A stretch of DNA of 64,000 bases, from positions 124,001 to 188,000 of the forward strand of contig NZ_LGKP01000012.1 in the NCBI RefSeq assembly GCF_001306135.1, given 5' to 3'. The notes beneath the pieces were generated by a model. The model saw nothing but the letters and a program-made list of their open reading frames with translations, searched no databases and was not told where the DNA came from. Shown here piece by piece: positions 20,211 to 28,321 of this stretch. This DNA is from Herpetosiphon geysericola (GTDB lineage Bacteria; Chloroflexota; Chloroflexia; Chloroflexales; Herpetosiphonaceae). A program made the translations under genes and the position numbers. Each line of letters starts with the position of its first letter. Within the stretch, counting starts at the first letter, position 1.

Positions 20211-21077
20211 TTAGGCATTCGGCTCAACAATTTCGAGCACTGCTTCGTTCAATGGCAGCGCGTACACGCCTGCTGAACGGCGCGGAAATTGGTGTTGGCT
20301 GACAGGCAAGAAGCGGGCTGCATCTTCCAAATATAAATATTGGGTAATAACGGTGCGCATCTGCTCGATTTCTAGCACGTTGAAGGCGTTTTTACCGCGA
20401 TACCAACGCCGCCCACGCCGCGAGGTAGCGGTGCCTGCTTGCACAATCACCGTACCTTGGCGCAAATCGGGGTCGAATTCCAGCGTGTTGCCGATGTACG
20501 AGGCATGAGTGTGGCCACATAACACCAACTCAACATTGCTGCGATCGAAGGTTTTTAGGGCCGCCGCTGCGTTCTGAATTACATCGCGGGTTTCGCCTGG
20601 CGGCATAACCGGATGATGATGCATAATCACGATTTTACATAAGCTATCTGGATAGCGCGCCAAGGTGCGATCAAGTTGCAGCAATTGTTGGTCGGTCAAT
20701 TTGCCACCATCGACCGTGAACGAGCGGGTCGTATTAACCCCAACCGCCACAAAATCCTCATTGCCCCAAACTGGCTCTAAAATTGGCGAGATATATTTTT
20801 TGTAGTAATAATTGGGCCGCAGCATACGATAGAGTGCGTTATACAGCGGCACATCGTGGTTGCCCATCACCGCAATCGTTGGCTGGGGCAATTGGGCGAT
20901 AAAATCGCGAACAGTCAGCCATTGGCTTTTAATATCGGCCCGTTGCACAAAATCGCCAGACAACACCGTTAATGTTGGCTTGATTTGCCAAGCAGCCTCA
21001 AGAATTTGTTTGGCTTTTTCGGGGTTGAACGGTGGGCCTGCGTGCAAATCGGAAAGGTGTAGAATGCGCGATGCCAT
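20211..21077 (-). CDS. calcineurin-like metallophosphoesterase
   Basis: A 288-residue binuclear metallophosphoesterase. All signature motifs are present in order: HLSDLHAG (7-14), SGDFV, GNHD, an HHHP run and CGHTHASY. These ligate two metals used to hydrolyse phosphomono- or diesters. The substrate is not predictable. Its start overlaps the stop of a 51-residue membrane protein by one base (TAATG), so translation is coupled and the enzyme may act near the membrane. Converges with the small lipoprotein gene. Confidence 0.92.
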   Translation of the reverse strand: MASRILHLSDLHAGPPFNPEKAKQILEAAWQIKPTLTVLSGDFVQRADIKSQWLTVRDFIAQLPQPTIAVMGNHDVPLYNALYRMLRPNYYYKKYISPILEPVWGNEDFVAVGVNTTRSFTVDGGKLTDQQLLQLDRTLARYPDSLCKIVIMHHHPVMPPGETRDVIQNAAAALKTFDRSNVELVLCGHTHASYIGNTLEFDPDLRQGTVIVQAGTATSRRGRRWYRGKNAFNVLEIEQMRTVITQYLYLEDAARFLPVSQHQFPRRSAGVYALPLNEAVLEIVEPNA

Positions 21078-21232
21078 TAAGCAACTTCCTCGCCTTCGCT
21101 GGCTGGCGTGGCTGCTGGTTTGGCTTGGGCCAATGACTTACCGCGTGCGGCCTGAGTTAATTGATAGGCTACCGCCACTACTCCTGCAAGCATTATCACA
21201 AGCATCGTTAATTTGATCAGCAAAAGCAGCAT
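21077..21232 (-). CDS. 51-residue single-pass membrane protein, coupled to the phosphoesterase
   Basis: A short gene with start ATG at 21232 and GAGGTG 6 nt upstream. The product begins MLLLLIKLTMLVIMLAGV, one transmembrane helix (1-23), and ends in a polar Ala/Pro/Glu-rich tail (AATPASEGEEVA). The stop codon TAA overlaps the phosphoesterase start codon by one base. No family is recognised. The coupling suggests a small membrane partner or anchor for the phosphoesterase, which is inference. Confidence 0.72.
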   Translation of the reverse strand: MLLLLIKLTMLVIMLAGVVAVAYQLTQAARGKSLAQAKPAATPASEGEEVA

Positions 21233-21312
21233 ATCCACCTCAAGTTGTATAGAAAGAATTCGCGCTTATTGTACCATGGTGGCGTTTGATTGCTACCTGT
21301 GGAGATAGCCGA

Positions 21313-21858
21313 ATGCTGATTGTAACTGAACGTGGCGAGATAACCCTGCGCACCATTCAAACCAAGGACTGGCCAGAATTCAAGCGTTTGCGCTTGCAAG
21401 CCTTGCAACAACACCCCAGCTTTTTTGGCTCGGATTACGCCGAAAGTGCCGCCCAGCCTGATAGCCATTGGCAAGAACGCATTGCCAATCTGAACCCTGC
21501 CACGCAGCAAATTTTTGTGGCGCTGCATGAAGCGCAACTTGTGGCAACGGTTGGCATTCGGCGCGAGAGTGGAGTCAAATCGCGCCATCAAGCAACCATT
21601 TGGGGCGTGTATACCGACCCTGCGTGGCGTGGTCAAGGCCTCAGCCGCCAGCTTTTTGCCATGGCCGAGGCTTGGGCTTGGCAACAATCAGTCGCAATTA
21701 TTCGCCTGATGGTTCATGTTGCCAATACCAGCGCAATTCAGCTCTATAGCCGCTGTGGCTATAGCGTCTATGGGGTTGAGCAAATGGCGATTTATTACGA
21801 TGGTGAATATCACGATGAGTTGTTGATGGCGAAGAAGAGCGCAGAACATAGAGCATAG
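21313..21858 (+). CDS. GNAT-family N-acetyltransferase
   Basis: A 181-residue acetyltransferase of the RimI/RimJ type: ITLRTIQTKDWPEFKRLR at the start, GVYTDPAWRGQGLSRQLF as the acetyl-CoA pyrophosphate loop (R.GQG near 98-110), and VANTSAIQLYSRCGYSVYG as the C-terminal motif. Probably acetylates an amine of a protein, antibiotic or small metabolite. ATG 21313 has GGAGA 7 nt upstream (21301-21305). The last eight codons (KKSAEHRA) and the stop lie inside the AACATAGAGCATAG satellite, so the native C-terminus has been replaced or extended by repeat DNA. Confidence 0.9.
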   Translation: MLIVTERGEITLRTIQTKDWPEFKRLRLQALQQHPSFFGSDYAESAAQPDSHWQERIANLNPATQQIFVALHEAQLVATVGIRRESGVKSRHQATIWGVYTDPAWRGQGLSRQLFAMAEAWAWQQSVAIIRLMVHVANTSAIQLYSRCGYSVYGVEQMAIYYDGEYHDELLMAKKSAEHRA

Positions 21859-21901
21859 AGCATAGAACATAGAACATAGAGCGCAGAACATAGAACATAG
21901 A
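21838..21901. repeat. degenerate AACATAGAGCATAG satellite overlapping the GNAT 3' end
   Basis: About nine imperfect 7-bp units of the form AGAACATAG/AGAGCATAG. The same family, in either orientation, occurs near 7660, 7744, 31291, 57558 and 62895. Here it provides the terminal codons and stop of the acetyltransferase gene. Confidence 0.85.
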
Positions 21902-21979
21902 GCTGAAATTTGCGCTCGAACTACATAATAAAGCCCCTCGCCCACTGGATTTGGACGAGGGGTTGGGATGAGGGCATGC

Positions 21980-22687
21980 TTAGCCTAGTGGCAATTGCAA
22001 CCCGCCATTATTGGCTTTATCTTTGGAAAGTTGGTCGGCATAGCGCGTGGTTTCGGGTAAACGATATTTGGTTGTGCAGCGCAACACCACATCAACCGCA
22101 GTGGCAATGCTTACTCGATGGCCAGGCGAGATGTAGAGTGGCTTGGTGCCAGCGCGGGTGCGCACGACGGCCCCAATTTGTTCGCCTTTATCAAAGACTG
22201 GAACCCACGCGCCTTGCTCGTCGGGCACTGGCGCGTGTTTGCCACATAAGTAGCTTTTGCCGACGCCAATTGTCGGCAGATCAGTCAAAATGCCCAAGTG
22301 GGCGGCGATGCCAAAGCGGCGTGGGTGCATAATGCCCATGCCATCACAGAGCAGCATATCGGGCAAATGCTGCAATTGCTCCAACGCCGCCAAAACGGCG
22401 GGAATTTCGCGAAACGACAATAATCCTGGAATGTAGGGAAAGGTGGTTGGTCGTCGTACCAAGGTTTTTTCGCTTGGCTGGAGCGCTGGAAAATTCAATG
22501 TAACGATCGCTGCCCGAGTCGTTGCGCCATCATCCTCAAAGGCTGCATCGACTCCGGCGACGGTTTGCAATGGCTGGGCAAAATCATCAACGATTCGCAC
22601 TTGCTCGCGCAGCTGCATTTGTAGATCAATCGCTTGCTCAGGGGTTAAATCCCAGCTATGGATTTGGCTATTTGGAAAACGCTGCAT
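21980..22687 (-). CDS. nfi: endonuclease V (deoxyinosine-specific)
   Basis: Endonuclease V nicks DNA one base past deoxyinosine, starting repair of deaminated adenine. The 235-residue length is normal. Family motifs are VAGVDAAFEDD (catalytic Asp near 46), PYIPGLLSFREIPA (YIPG wedge), LLCDGMGIMHPRRFGIAAHLG (metal Asp and HPR.FG.A.HLG) and PTIGVGKSYLCG. The ATG has GGAGG about 6 nt upstream. It is the last gene of a minus-strand run after the chelatase gene, 15 nt apart. Confidence 0.97.
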   Translation of the reverse strand: MQRFPNSQIHSWDLTPEQAIDLQMQLREQVRIVDDFAQPLQTVAGVDAAFEDDGATTRAAIVTLNFPALQPSEKTLVRRPTTFPYIPGLLSFREIPAVLAALEQLQHLPDMLLCDGMGIMHPRRFGIAAHLGILTDLPTIGVGKSYLCGKHAPVPDEQGAWVPVFDKGEQIGAVVRTRAGTKPLYISPGHRVSIATAVDVVLRCTTKYRLPETTRYADQLSKDKANNGGLQLPLG

Positions 22688-22702
22688 GCTTCCTCCGCAA
22701 CC

Positions 22703-23455
22703 TCAGCCATGGATTGACCGTCGCTCAGCTGCTCGATCAGTCAAGACATCGATCAATAATTCATCATAATCGAGGTGCTGAGCCAGCACAATCTGCACAT
22801 GGACATGGCGTTCGCGGCCTGCCTGAATAATTTCGGGCAAATCTTCGCGCACATGGCTGCCAAATTGAATAAAATAGGGCACGGCCACAATCTGCTCAAG
22901 CCCTTGGGCGATCAATTCATCAAGCGCCGCAGGAATGCTCGGCTCATTTAAATCCATAAAACAGACCTGCACTGCGGCCCATGGCGTGGCTTGGAGCACT
23001 CGTTCGGCCACTGCCTGAATTGGGGCATTTGAGGCTGGGCGCGGGCTACCATGAACTAAAATCAACAACCCTGCTTGAGCATATTCAAGCGCTGGCCATG
23101 CTTGATCTGCACGTTTTTGCACTAATTGGGCCAAGGCTGGGTGCTCGCCAAACGCCGGAGCAAGATTAAACGCCACATGTGGATAATAGCTGGCGATTTG
23201 CTCAACTTGTTGACGTAACGTGACCTGCACAAAATAGCCATCGATCAAAAAATAGGGCAACACACTAATTTCGGTTGCGCCCTGCTCGACCAAACGGGCG
23301 GTTGCTTGGGCCAAATCAGGCTGGCTATAATTAAGAAAGCCCGCCTCGGCTAAGGCGGCCACGCCACGTTCGCGCAGCCGCGCCGCCAAGCGCAACATGG
23401 TTGCGCCCGAAGCTGGCAACAAACTGCCATGACCAATAATTAATAATCCATGCAT
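22703..23455 (-). CDS. CbiX/SirB-type cobalt/iron chelatase family protein
   Basis: A 250-residue protein built of two CbiX-like halves: GLLIIGHGSLLP and SVLPYFLIDGYFV in the first, LLILVHGSPRPASN and IVAVPYFIQFGSHVREDLP in the second. The GHGS and HGSP histidines and PYFL...G motifs are the metal and tetrapyrrole residues of sirohydrochlorin cobalto/ferrochelatases. Two-domain versions feed siroheme or cobalamin. No other tetrapyrrole genes are nearby, so the exact product is uncertain. Co-directional with the TPR gene upstream (13 bp apart) and nfi downstream. Confidence 0.9.
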   Translation of the reverse strand: MHGLLIIGHGSLLPASGATMLRLAARLRERGVAALAEAGFLNYSQPDLAQATARLVEQGATEISVLPYFLIDGYFVQVTLRQQVEQIASYYPHVAFNLAPAFGEHPALAQLVQKRADQAWPALEYAQAGLLILVHGSPRPASNAPIQAVAERVLQATPWAAVQVCFMDLNEPSIPAALDELIAQGLEQIVAVPYFIQFGSHVREDLPEIIQAGRERHVHVQIVLAQHLDYDELLIDVLTDRAAERRSIHG

Positions 23456-23468
23456 TACAGTGCTTCCA

Positions 23469-23969
23469 TTATTTTTGCAAAAAATCGATCATATTTTTAG
23501 CATTGGCGCGCCAAGTTGGGCTTGGATCACGCGCAACACAGGCCTGAAAATCAGCCAAAGCCTCGGCATGCAAATCCAAATCCATATAGGCTTCAGCGCG
23601 ATAGCAATAGGCCATATAGCGATCAGGATGCTGCTTAATCACCGCACTAAAATCATCAACAGCTGCCTGAATTGCATCTGCTCGGAGCGCCAAACTCCAG
23701 CGCAAATCAAACGGTTCCTCGTATTCTACGCTCCAATCCATGGCGTTTACATAAGCGGCGCGGGCCGTATCCCACTTGCCGTTGAGCATAGCGTTATCAG
23801 CTTGGTCAATATAGATGAGCGACACGGCGGTGCGCCCAAAATAAATAACTGGGTAACACAAGGCCACAATTAAAAAACCCAGCACAATCACCCAGCCCAA
23901 GGGCAAGCGATGATACCAACGATTGCGGCTAGCGGGCAATGGCGAAAGCAAGCGCGATGGATTCGACAT
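23469..23969 (-). CDS. membrane-anchored TPR protein
   Basis: A 166-residue protein with one transmembrane helix near 26-48 (GWVIVLGFLIVALCYPVIYF) and about three tetratricopeptide-like helical pairs (AMLNGKWDTARAAYVNAM; AIQAAVDDFSAVIKQHPDRYMAYCYRAEAYMDLDLHAEALADFQACVARDP). TPRs mediate protein contacts, probably on the outer face given the polar N-terminus. The ligand is unknown. GAGGAGA precedes the ATG. It is followed 13 bp later by the chelatase gene. Confidence 0.85.
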   Translation of the reverse strand: MSNPSRLLSPLPASRNRWYHRLPLGWVIVLGFLIVALCYPVIYFGRTAVSLIYIDQADNAMLNGKWDTARAAYVNAMDWSVEYEEPFDLRWSLALRADAIQAAVDDFSAVIKQHPDRYMAYCYRAEAYMDLDLHAEALADFQACVARDPSPTWRANAKNMIDFLQK

Positions 23970-23996
23970 TTACATTCTCCTCAAGCGTCATTTTGG

Positions 23997-24299
23997 TTAT
24001 TCGTTTAAATTAACTTGGCTAATAAAATGTTCTAAGTTGCCAAGTTTCATGTCGTTTAATAATGCGCTTGGTAGCTCAATTACGCCGATAGCATGCTCAT
24101 AGGCGGCAACATGTTTCAGCAACATCAAAGCAAGTACCTTGGTATGTTGCGGACTCATCATTATTCGCGCTACTGGCTGCACGCTAGCGGTGTTATTGCG
24201 CACATCTTCGACACAGGCAAAGTCGATGGTAAAATCGTAAGGGCTACCGCTAATTTGCACTTGATTCGCATAGGCAGCGCGTGAAGTTTGGTCGCTCAT
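23997..24299 (-). CDS. DUF3467 protein
   Basis: A 100-residue cytosolic protein. The opening YANQVQISGSPYDFTIDFA and the later SVQPVARIMMSPQHTKVLALMLLKHVAAYE match DUF3467, a small conserved family of unknown role. Length is typical. AAGGAGA precedes the ATG. It is divergent from the methyltransferase, about 100 bp apart, and upstream of the TPR gene on the same strand. Confidence 0.88.
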   Translation of the reverse strand: MSDQTSRAAYANQVQISGSPYDFTIDFACVEDVRNNTASVQPVARIMMSPQHTKVLALMLLKHVAAYEHAIGVIELPSALLNDMKLGNLEHFISQVNLNE

Positions 24300-24402
24300 A
24301 CACAGTTCTCCTTAACATAAGTATTCTAAAACAATCCAATCAAAGCCGACTCGTTCAATGCTACAATAGCGCCAGCCTGTGTTAGCGAAAGAAGGAGCCG
24401 CT

Positions 24403-25332
24403 ATGAGCGATTCAGAAGCGCAACAGCCGCACCACCGCAACCAGTTAAACGATTTGCTGGGCCGCGAATGGCTGTATGCAACGCGATCGATTGCGCTTAC
24501 TGGTACGCCGCCAACGCCACTCAATGATTTAACGCCTGAAGAATGGGCGGCATGGTCGGGGCCAGTTTTAGCCAGTGCCTACCCAACCCGTGGCTCTGCC
24601 TCAGCAGCGCATCACATTCGCAAAGCGCATCCATCGCCCAAACCACCAGCGTTGCTCAGCGAAATTATTCGGTTTTTTACCAAACCAAACGGTTGGGTGC
24701 TCGACCCGTTTGCCGGAGTTGGTGGAACCTTGCTCGCTTGCGCCCAAACCCAACGCCAAGCAATCGGCATTGAATTATCGCAGCAGTATATTGAATTGTA
24801 TGGCCAAGCGGCTGATGCCTTGGCTTTACCCCGCTTGCCTGTCTTGCAGGGCGATGCCCGCGAAGTGCTCAATAGCCCAAGCATTCAGCACCAGCAATTT
24901 GATTTGGTCTTGACCGACCCGCCCTATAGCTCGATGCTCAGTCGGGCGCGAACTGGCCAGCGCCGCAAACATGGCAATGCTGCTGCCACGCCCTTCACCG
25001 ACGATCCTGCTGATTTGGGCAATGTAGACTACCCAACCTTTCTGCGCGAACTCACCAAGATTGTGGCGCAAAGCTTGCAACCACTGCGGGTTGGCGGCCA
25101 TTTGGTCTTATTTGTCAAAGACCTGCAACCAACTCCTGAGCATCATAACATGCTCCATGCCGATATTGTGTCAGCGTTGTATCAGTTGTCGCAACTGCGC
25201 TATCGCGGCTATCGGATTTGGTACGATCAAAGTGCAATGTTGTATCCGTTTGGCTATCCCTATAGTTTTGTTGCCAATCAGGTGCATCAATTTTTGTTGA
25301 TTTTTCAGAAGCAGGCTGAGGAGAAGCTATGA
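24403..25332 (+). CDS. orphan DNA (N4/N6) methyltransferase with permuted motif order
   Basis: A 309-residue SAM-dependent methyltransferase. A helical HPSPKPPALLSEII motif X leads into the cofactor motif LDPFAGVGGTLLA (near 107-119), then catalytic DPPYSSM (motif IV near 180) and C-terminal VGGHLVLFVKDLQ. DPPY means exocyclic amino methylation (N6-A or N4-C). In the usual beta class DPPY comes before FxGxG, so here the order is permuted. No restriction nuclease is adjacent, so it is an orphan enzyme. A Trm11-like RNA target is a lesser alternative. ATG 24403 has AAGGAG 5 nt upstream. Its last four bases overlap the next gene. Confidence 0.85.
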   Translation: MSDSEAQQPHHRNQLNDLLGREWLYATRSIALTGTPPTPLNDLTPEEWAAWSGPVLASAYPTRGSASAAHHIRKAHPSPKPPALLSEIIRFFTKPNGWVLDPFAGVGGTLLACAQTQRQAIGIELSQQYIELYGQAADALALPRLPVLQGDAREVLNSPSIQHQQFDLVLTDPPYSSMLSRARTGQRRKHGNAAATPFTDDPADLGNVDYPTFLRELTKIVAQSLQPLRVGGHLVLFVKDLQPTPEHHNMLHADIVSALYQLSQLRYRGYRIWYDQSAMLYPFGYPYSFVANQVHQFLLIFQKQAEEKL

Positions 25333-26042
25333 GCAATGGTTGGGCAATCGTCACTGGTGGCGCACGTCGTTTGGGCAAATCCATCGCCTTGGAATTAGCC
25401 AGCGCAGGCTACGATTTAATTATTCACTACAATTCATCGCACGCTGAGGCTGAAGCAACCTGTGCTGAAATTCAGGCTCTTGGCCGTGAAGCGTGGGCTT
25501 ATAGCGCCGATTTGCGCGATGTTGCGGCGATTGAAGCCATGTTTGCGGCGATTGAAACCCGTTGTGGTACGTTGGCGGTGTTGGTCAATAGCGCTGCCGA
25601 TTTTCCGCGTACCCCAGTTGGCAGCGTGAGGATCGAAGAATGGGATTCATTGATGGCGATTAATCAGCGTGCGCCGTTTTTCTGTGCTCAAGCAGCCGCC
25701 ACATTGATGGCAGAGCATGGCGTGATTGTGAATATTGCCGATGTTGGCGGCGAAGTGCCATGGCCCAGCTTTGTGCCCTATGGCATGACCAAAGCCGCAA
25801 TTATTATGATGACCCGTGGCTTGGCCTTGGCCTTGGCTCCCAAAATTCGGGTTGGCGCGGTCGGGCCGGGCGTGGCACTCTTGCCCGATGGTTGGCACGA
25901 AGATAGCAATGCGCTTAACAAAATTCCACTTAAACGGCTTGGCGTGCCCGAAGATATTGCCAAAGCCGTGCGATTTATCGTCGAAGCGCCCTATTTTACT
26001 GGCGAAACGATCTTTGTTGATGGCGGTCGCCGTTGGGCCTAA
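25329..26042 (+). CDS. SDR-family reductase, pteridine-reductase-like
   Basis: A 237-residue short-chain dehydrogenase. TGGARRLGKSIALEL (residues 9-23) is the NADPH motif with the arginine found in pteridine reductases (FolM/PTR1), VNSAADF replaces the common NNAG, and YGMTKAA contains the catalytic Tyr-x-x-x-Lys. FVDGGRRW closes the family pattern. It may reduce dihydrobiopterin or dihydrofolate, which is inferred from sequence style only. The start overlaps the methyltransferase stop by four bases (ATGA), so translation is coupled. A carboxylesterase follows 16 bp downstream. Confidence 0.88.
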   Translation: MSNGWAIVTGGARRLGKSIALELASAGYDLIIHYNSSHAEAEATCAEIQALGREAWAYSADLRDVAAIEAMFAAIETRCGTLAVLVNSAADFPRTPVGSVRIEEWDSLMAINQRAPFFCAQAAATLMAEHGVIVNIADVGGEVPWPSFVPYGMTKAAIIMMTRGLALALAPKIRVGAVGPGVALLPDGWHEDSNALNKIPLKRLGVPEDIAKAVRFIVEAPYFTGETIFVDGGRRWA

Positions 26043-26058
26043 GGAGTAACGAAGCAAT

Positions 26059-26715
26059 ATGAGTCAATTTTCGCTCACTCACGAGGTTGCCAAACCTCGT
26101 CAACCAAGTGCGAACGGCAAACCTCCGCTTTTGGTGATGTTACATGGCGTAGGATCGAACGAACGCGATTTGTTGCCATTAGCCCAATATCTTGACCCGC
26201 GTTTGTGTGTGGTTGCTGCTCGGGCGCCGCATCGCTACCAATTTGGTGGTTTTTCGTGGTTCGATATTCAGTGGCATGCCAAAGGGTTTAATATCGACAC
26301 CAACCAAGCCCAACAAAGCTGGGAAACAGTCCAGCGCTTTTTGGGCGAGGCATGCAGCGCCTACGATTGCGATCCGCAGCGAATTTATTTGGGTGGTTTT
26401 TCGCAGGGCGCAATTATGAGCTTGGGCGCAACCCTGACCAAACCAGAACTCATTGCGGGCACTATTTTGATGAGTGGCCGTTGGATGCCCGAAGTTGGAC
26501 CGCAAACCGACCGCGAGCATATCGCCAACAAGCCAATTTTAGCAGTCCATGGCCTCTACGATGAGGTGATTCCAATTCAGTATGGGCGAGCGATTCGCGA
26601 TTTTCTGCAAACCTTGCCAGTCCAGTTGGAATATCATGAATTTACCATGGGCCACGAAATTAATCTCGATAGTTTGCAAGTGGTGGTGAATTGGCTTAAT
26701 CAGCAACTTGGTTAA
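26059..26715 (+). CDS. phospholipase/carboxylesterase family hydrolase
   Basis: A 218-residue alpha/beta hydrolase of the phospholipase/carboxylesterase (Abhydrolase_2) family. LVMLHGVGSNERDLLPLA gives the oxyanion region, GGFSQGAIMS carries the nucleophilic Ser near 115, with acid Asp in HGLYDEVIP and base His in MGHEINLD. It hydrolyses acyl esters and is probably cytosolic. It is the third gene of the methyltransferase-SDR operon. No substrate is implied by that context. AAGGAGT precedes the ATG. Confidence 0.92.
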   Translation: MSQFSLTHEVAKPRQPSANGKPPLLVMLHGVGSNERDLLPLAQYLDPRLCVVAARAPHRYQFGGFSWFDIQWHAKGFNIDTNQAQQSWETVQRFLGEACSAYDCDPQRIYLGGFSQGAIMSLGATLTKPELIAGTILMSGRWMPEVGPQTDREHIANKPILAVHGLYDEVIPIQYGRAIRDFLQTLPVQLEYHEFTMGHEINLDSLQVVVNWLNQQLG

Positions 26716-26812
26716 GGGAGCTAAATAGATTAAATGATTGGCCAGGGCGATCAATCAACCGCACTTTCTCTTGAATGAATTGGCTACTTAGCCTACCAAC
26801 AAATGTTATTTT

Positions 26813-26877
26813 AGGGGGTGCAGGGGGATTAAAGCCCCCTGCGTTTCCCGCCTTGAGGCGGGACGGAAGGGTGGTGA
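26813..26877. repeat. 65-nt double-hairpin dispersed repeat, copy A
   Basis: Begins AGGGGGTGCAGGGGG and contains two perfect stems, GCAGGGGG/CCCCCTGC (loop ATTAAAG) and CCCGCC/GGCGGG (loop TTGA), ending in GGAAGGGTGGTGA. Full-length relatives lie at 47441 and 54239, with a shortened copy at 47209. It may be a REP-like element or transcript terminator after the esterase. Confidence 0.9.
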
Positions 26878-26937
26878 ATAAGCGCTATTTGCTGCTAGGA
26901 TTGATTCCAAATCTCCCTGCTTGCTAGTAAACTTTTT

Positions 26938-28167
26938 TTACCCTTTATAACACTGATTTGCTTGCTCAATGACCCATTGCTCAAGCAGTGATGGGTAAAT
27001 TTGCTCGCTGAGCAAGGTGCCAAAACGTTCGACCCGATCGCCGCGCTCAAACCAGCGACTAATCAGTTGCTCGCCGTAGAAATAGCTGAAGATGTAGGCT
27101 CGCCACAAGGGAGCGCTGATAAAGCGCATGCGTTGTTGGGCACGCTCTTCACTGGTCAGCCCATAACGCACCAAATAATCCACAACTTCATTGGCAGGCC
27201 GACCTTCGGCGTGCAATAACAGGGCTGCATTGCCAGCCACCCCAGCTAAAGCTTTCATTGCAAGGTTAATCCGCAGTTCTTGGGCAGGGTCGCCAGCGAT
27301 GCCAACCTTGGGATAAAGATTTTGGGCTTGCCACTCAACCAATTCTTTGGGCGTGAATAAGACGCCCACAGCACTATTGGCGATGCCTTCGGCCATCACG
27401 CATTCTGGCGTGTTGAGCAAAAAGATCGAGTGCTCGGCCCAGCCTCGGTCTGCGTACAAATCGCGTTCTTTGATGCAATGTTCGGTGTGATGGCCAGGGT
27501 ACGCTTCGTGAGCAACCAAGCTTGTCAAGCCGTTGAGCGCAACTGGCAAGTCGGTGTTAATATCAACCGCCGAATGATAATTGCCATAATACCAGTTATA
27601 GCCACTCCATGGCTGATTGTTGACCAAGCGAAAATCAACTTTTTCGCTGGCAGGCAAGGGATACAGGGCCAACGTTCTGCTGCGCAATTCAGTTTCAATC
27701 ACCTCGATTAACGGGCGTGCTTGTTCGCCGCTGATCTCAAATTGGCGACGCCAGATTTGGGTCCGCTCAAGCACATCGCCTTGGCCTGGCAACAAGCTAT
27801 CGAGTTCTTCAATTGCTTCTTCAAACAGCGCTTCATCGATCATCGCTGGCTCAATATCGAAGCAGCGCCGCACTTCCTCGCGGTAATCAAACTGCTCGCC
27901 TGCCAATTGACGGCAGGTTGTCGCCATGGCTGCAACTTGCTTGCGCAAATAGGTGCGGCGGCGAATTGGCAAATCGCTCGTTTCAATCTGCTCAAGCAAT
28001 TGGTCGGCAGCTTGCACCAGCTGATTGGTTGGCCAAGTGACGCTATCCAACACTTGGTCGCGCAAATAATTTGGGCCACAATAGGCATCAACATAGCCAT
28101 CGATATGCTGGCTAATTCGAAAAGCTAGCTCGATATAGGCGAGGCCGATTGGTTCAAAAATAGGCAT
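26938..28167 (-). CDS. DUF885-like zinc metallopeptidase
   Basis: A 409-residue helical protein. VAHEAYPGHHTEH near residue 240 has the H-E-x-x-P-G-H-H arrangement of DUF885/M3-like gluzincins, with an E downstream in CVMAEGIAN. The remaining sequence is mainly alpha-helical, with no signal peptide. It may be a soluble oligopeptidase, but no substrate is known. GAGGA lies upstream of the ATG. Divergent from the MBL-fold gene. The gene ends about 60 bp from repeat copy A. Confidence 0.85.
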   Translation of the reverse strand: MPIFEPIGLAYIELAFRISQHIDGYVDAYCGPNYLRDQVLDSVTWPTNQLVQAADQLLEQIETSDLPIRRRTYLRKQVAAMATTCRQLAGEQFDYREEVRRCFDIEPAMIDEALFEEAIEELDSLLPGQGDVLERTQIWRRQFEISGEQARPLIEVIETELRSRTLALYPLPASEKVDFRLVNNQPWSGYNWYYGNYHSAVDINTDLPVALNGLTSLVAHEAYPGHHTEHCIKERDLYADRGWAEHSIFLLNTPECVMAEGIANSAVGVLFTPKELVEWQAQNLYPKVGIAGDPAQELRINLAMKALAGVAGNAALLLHAEGRPANEVVDYLVRYGLTSEERAQQRMRFISAPLWRAYIFSYFYGEQLISRWFERGDRVERFGTLLSEQIYPSLLEQWVIEQANQCYKG

Positions 28168-28321
28168 TGCTGAAGATCCTCACAACACAACATCGCAATT
28201 CATTGTACCCCAAAGCCTCGCCGTTAATGGTTGATCATAACTTATTCATCATTCTGGCCGATTATTTGATTGCCAGCGTGTTATGCTCAATTCAGCTAAA
28301 TTTTCTGTTTGAGGAACGCTC

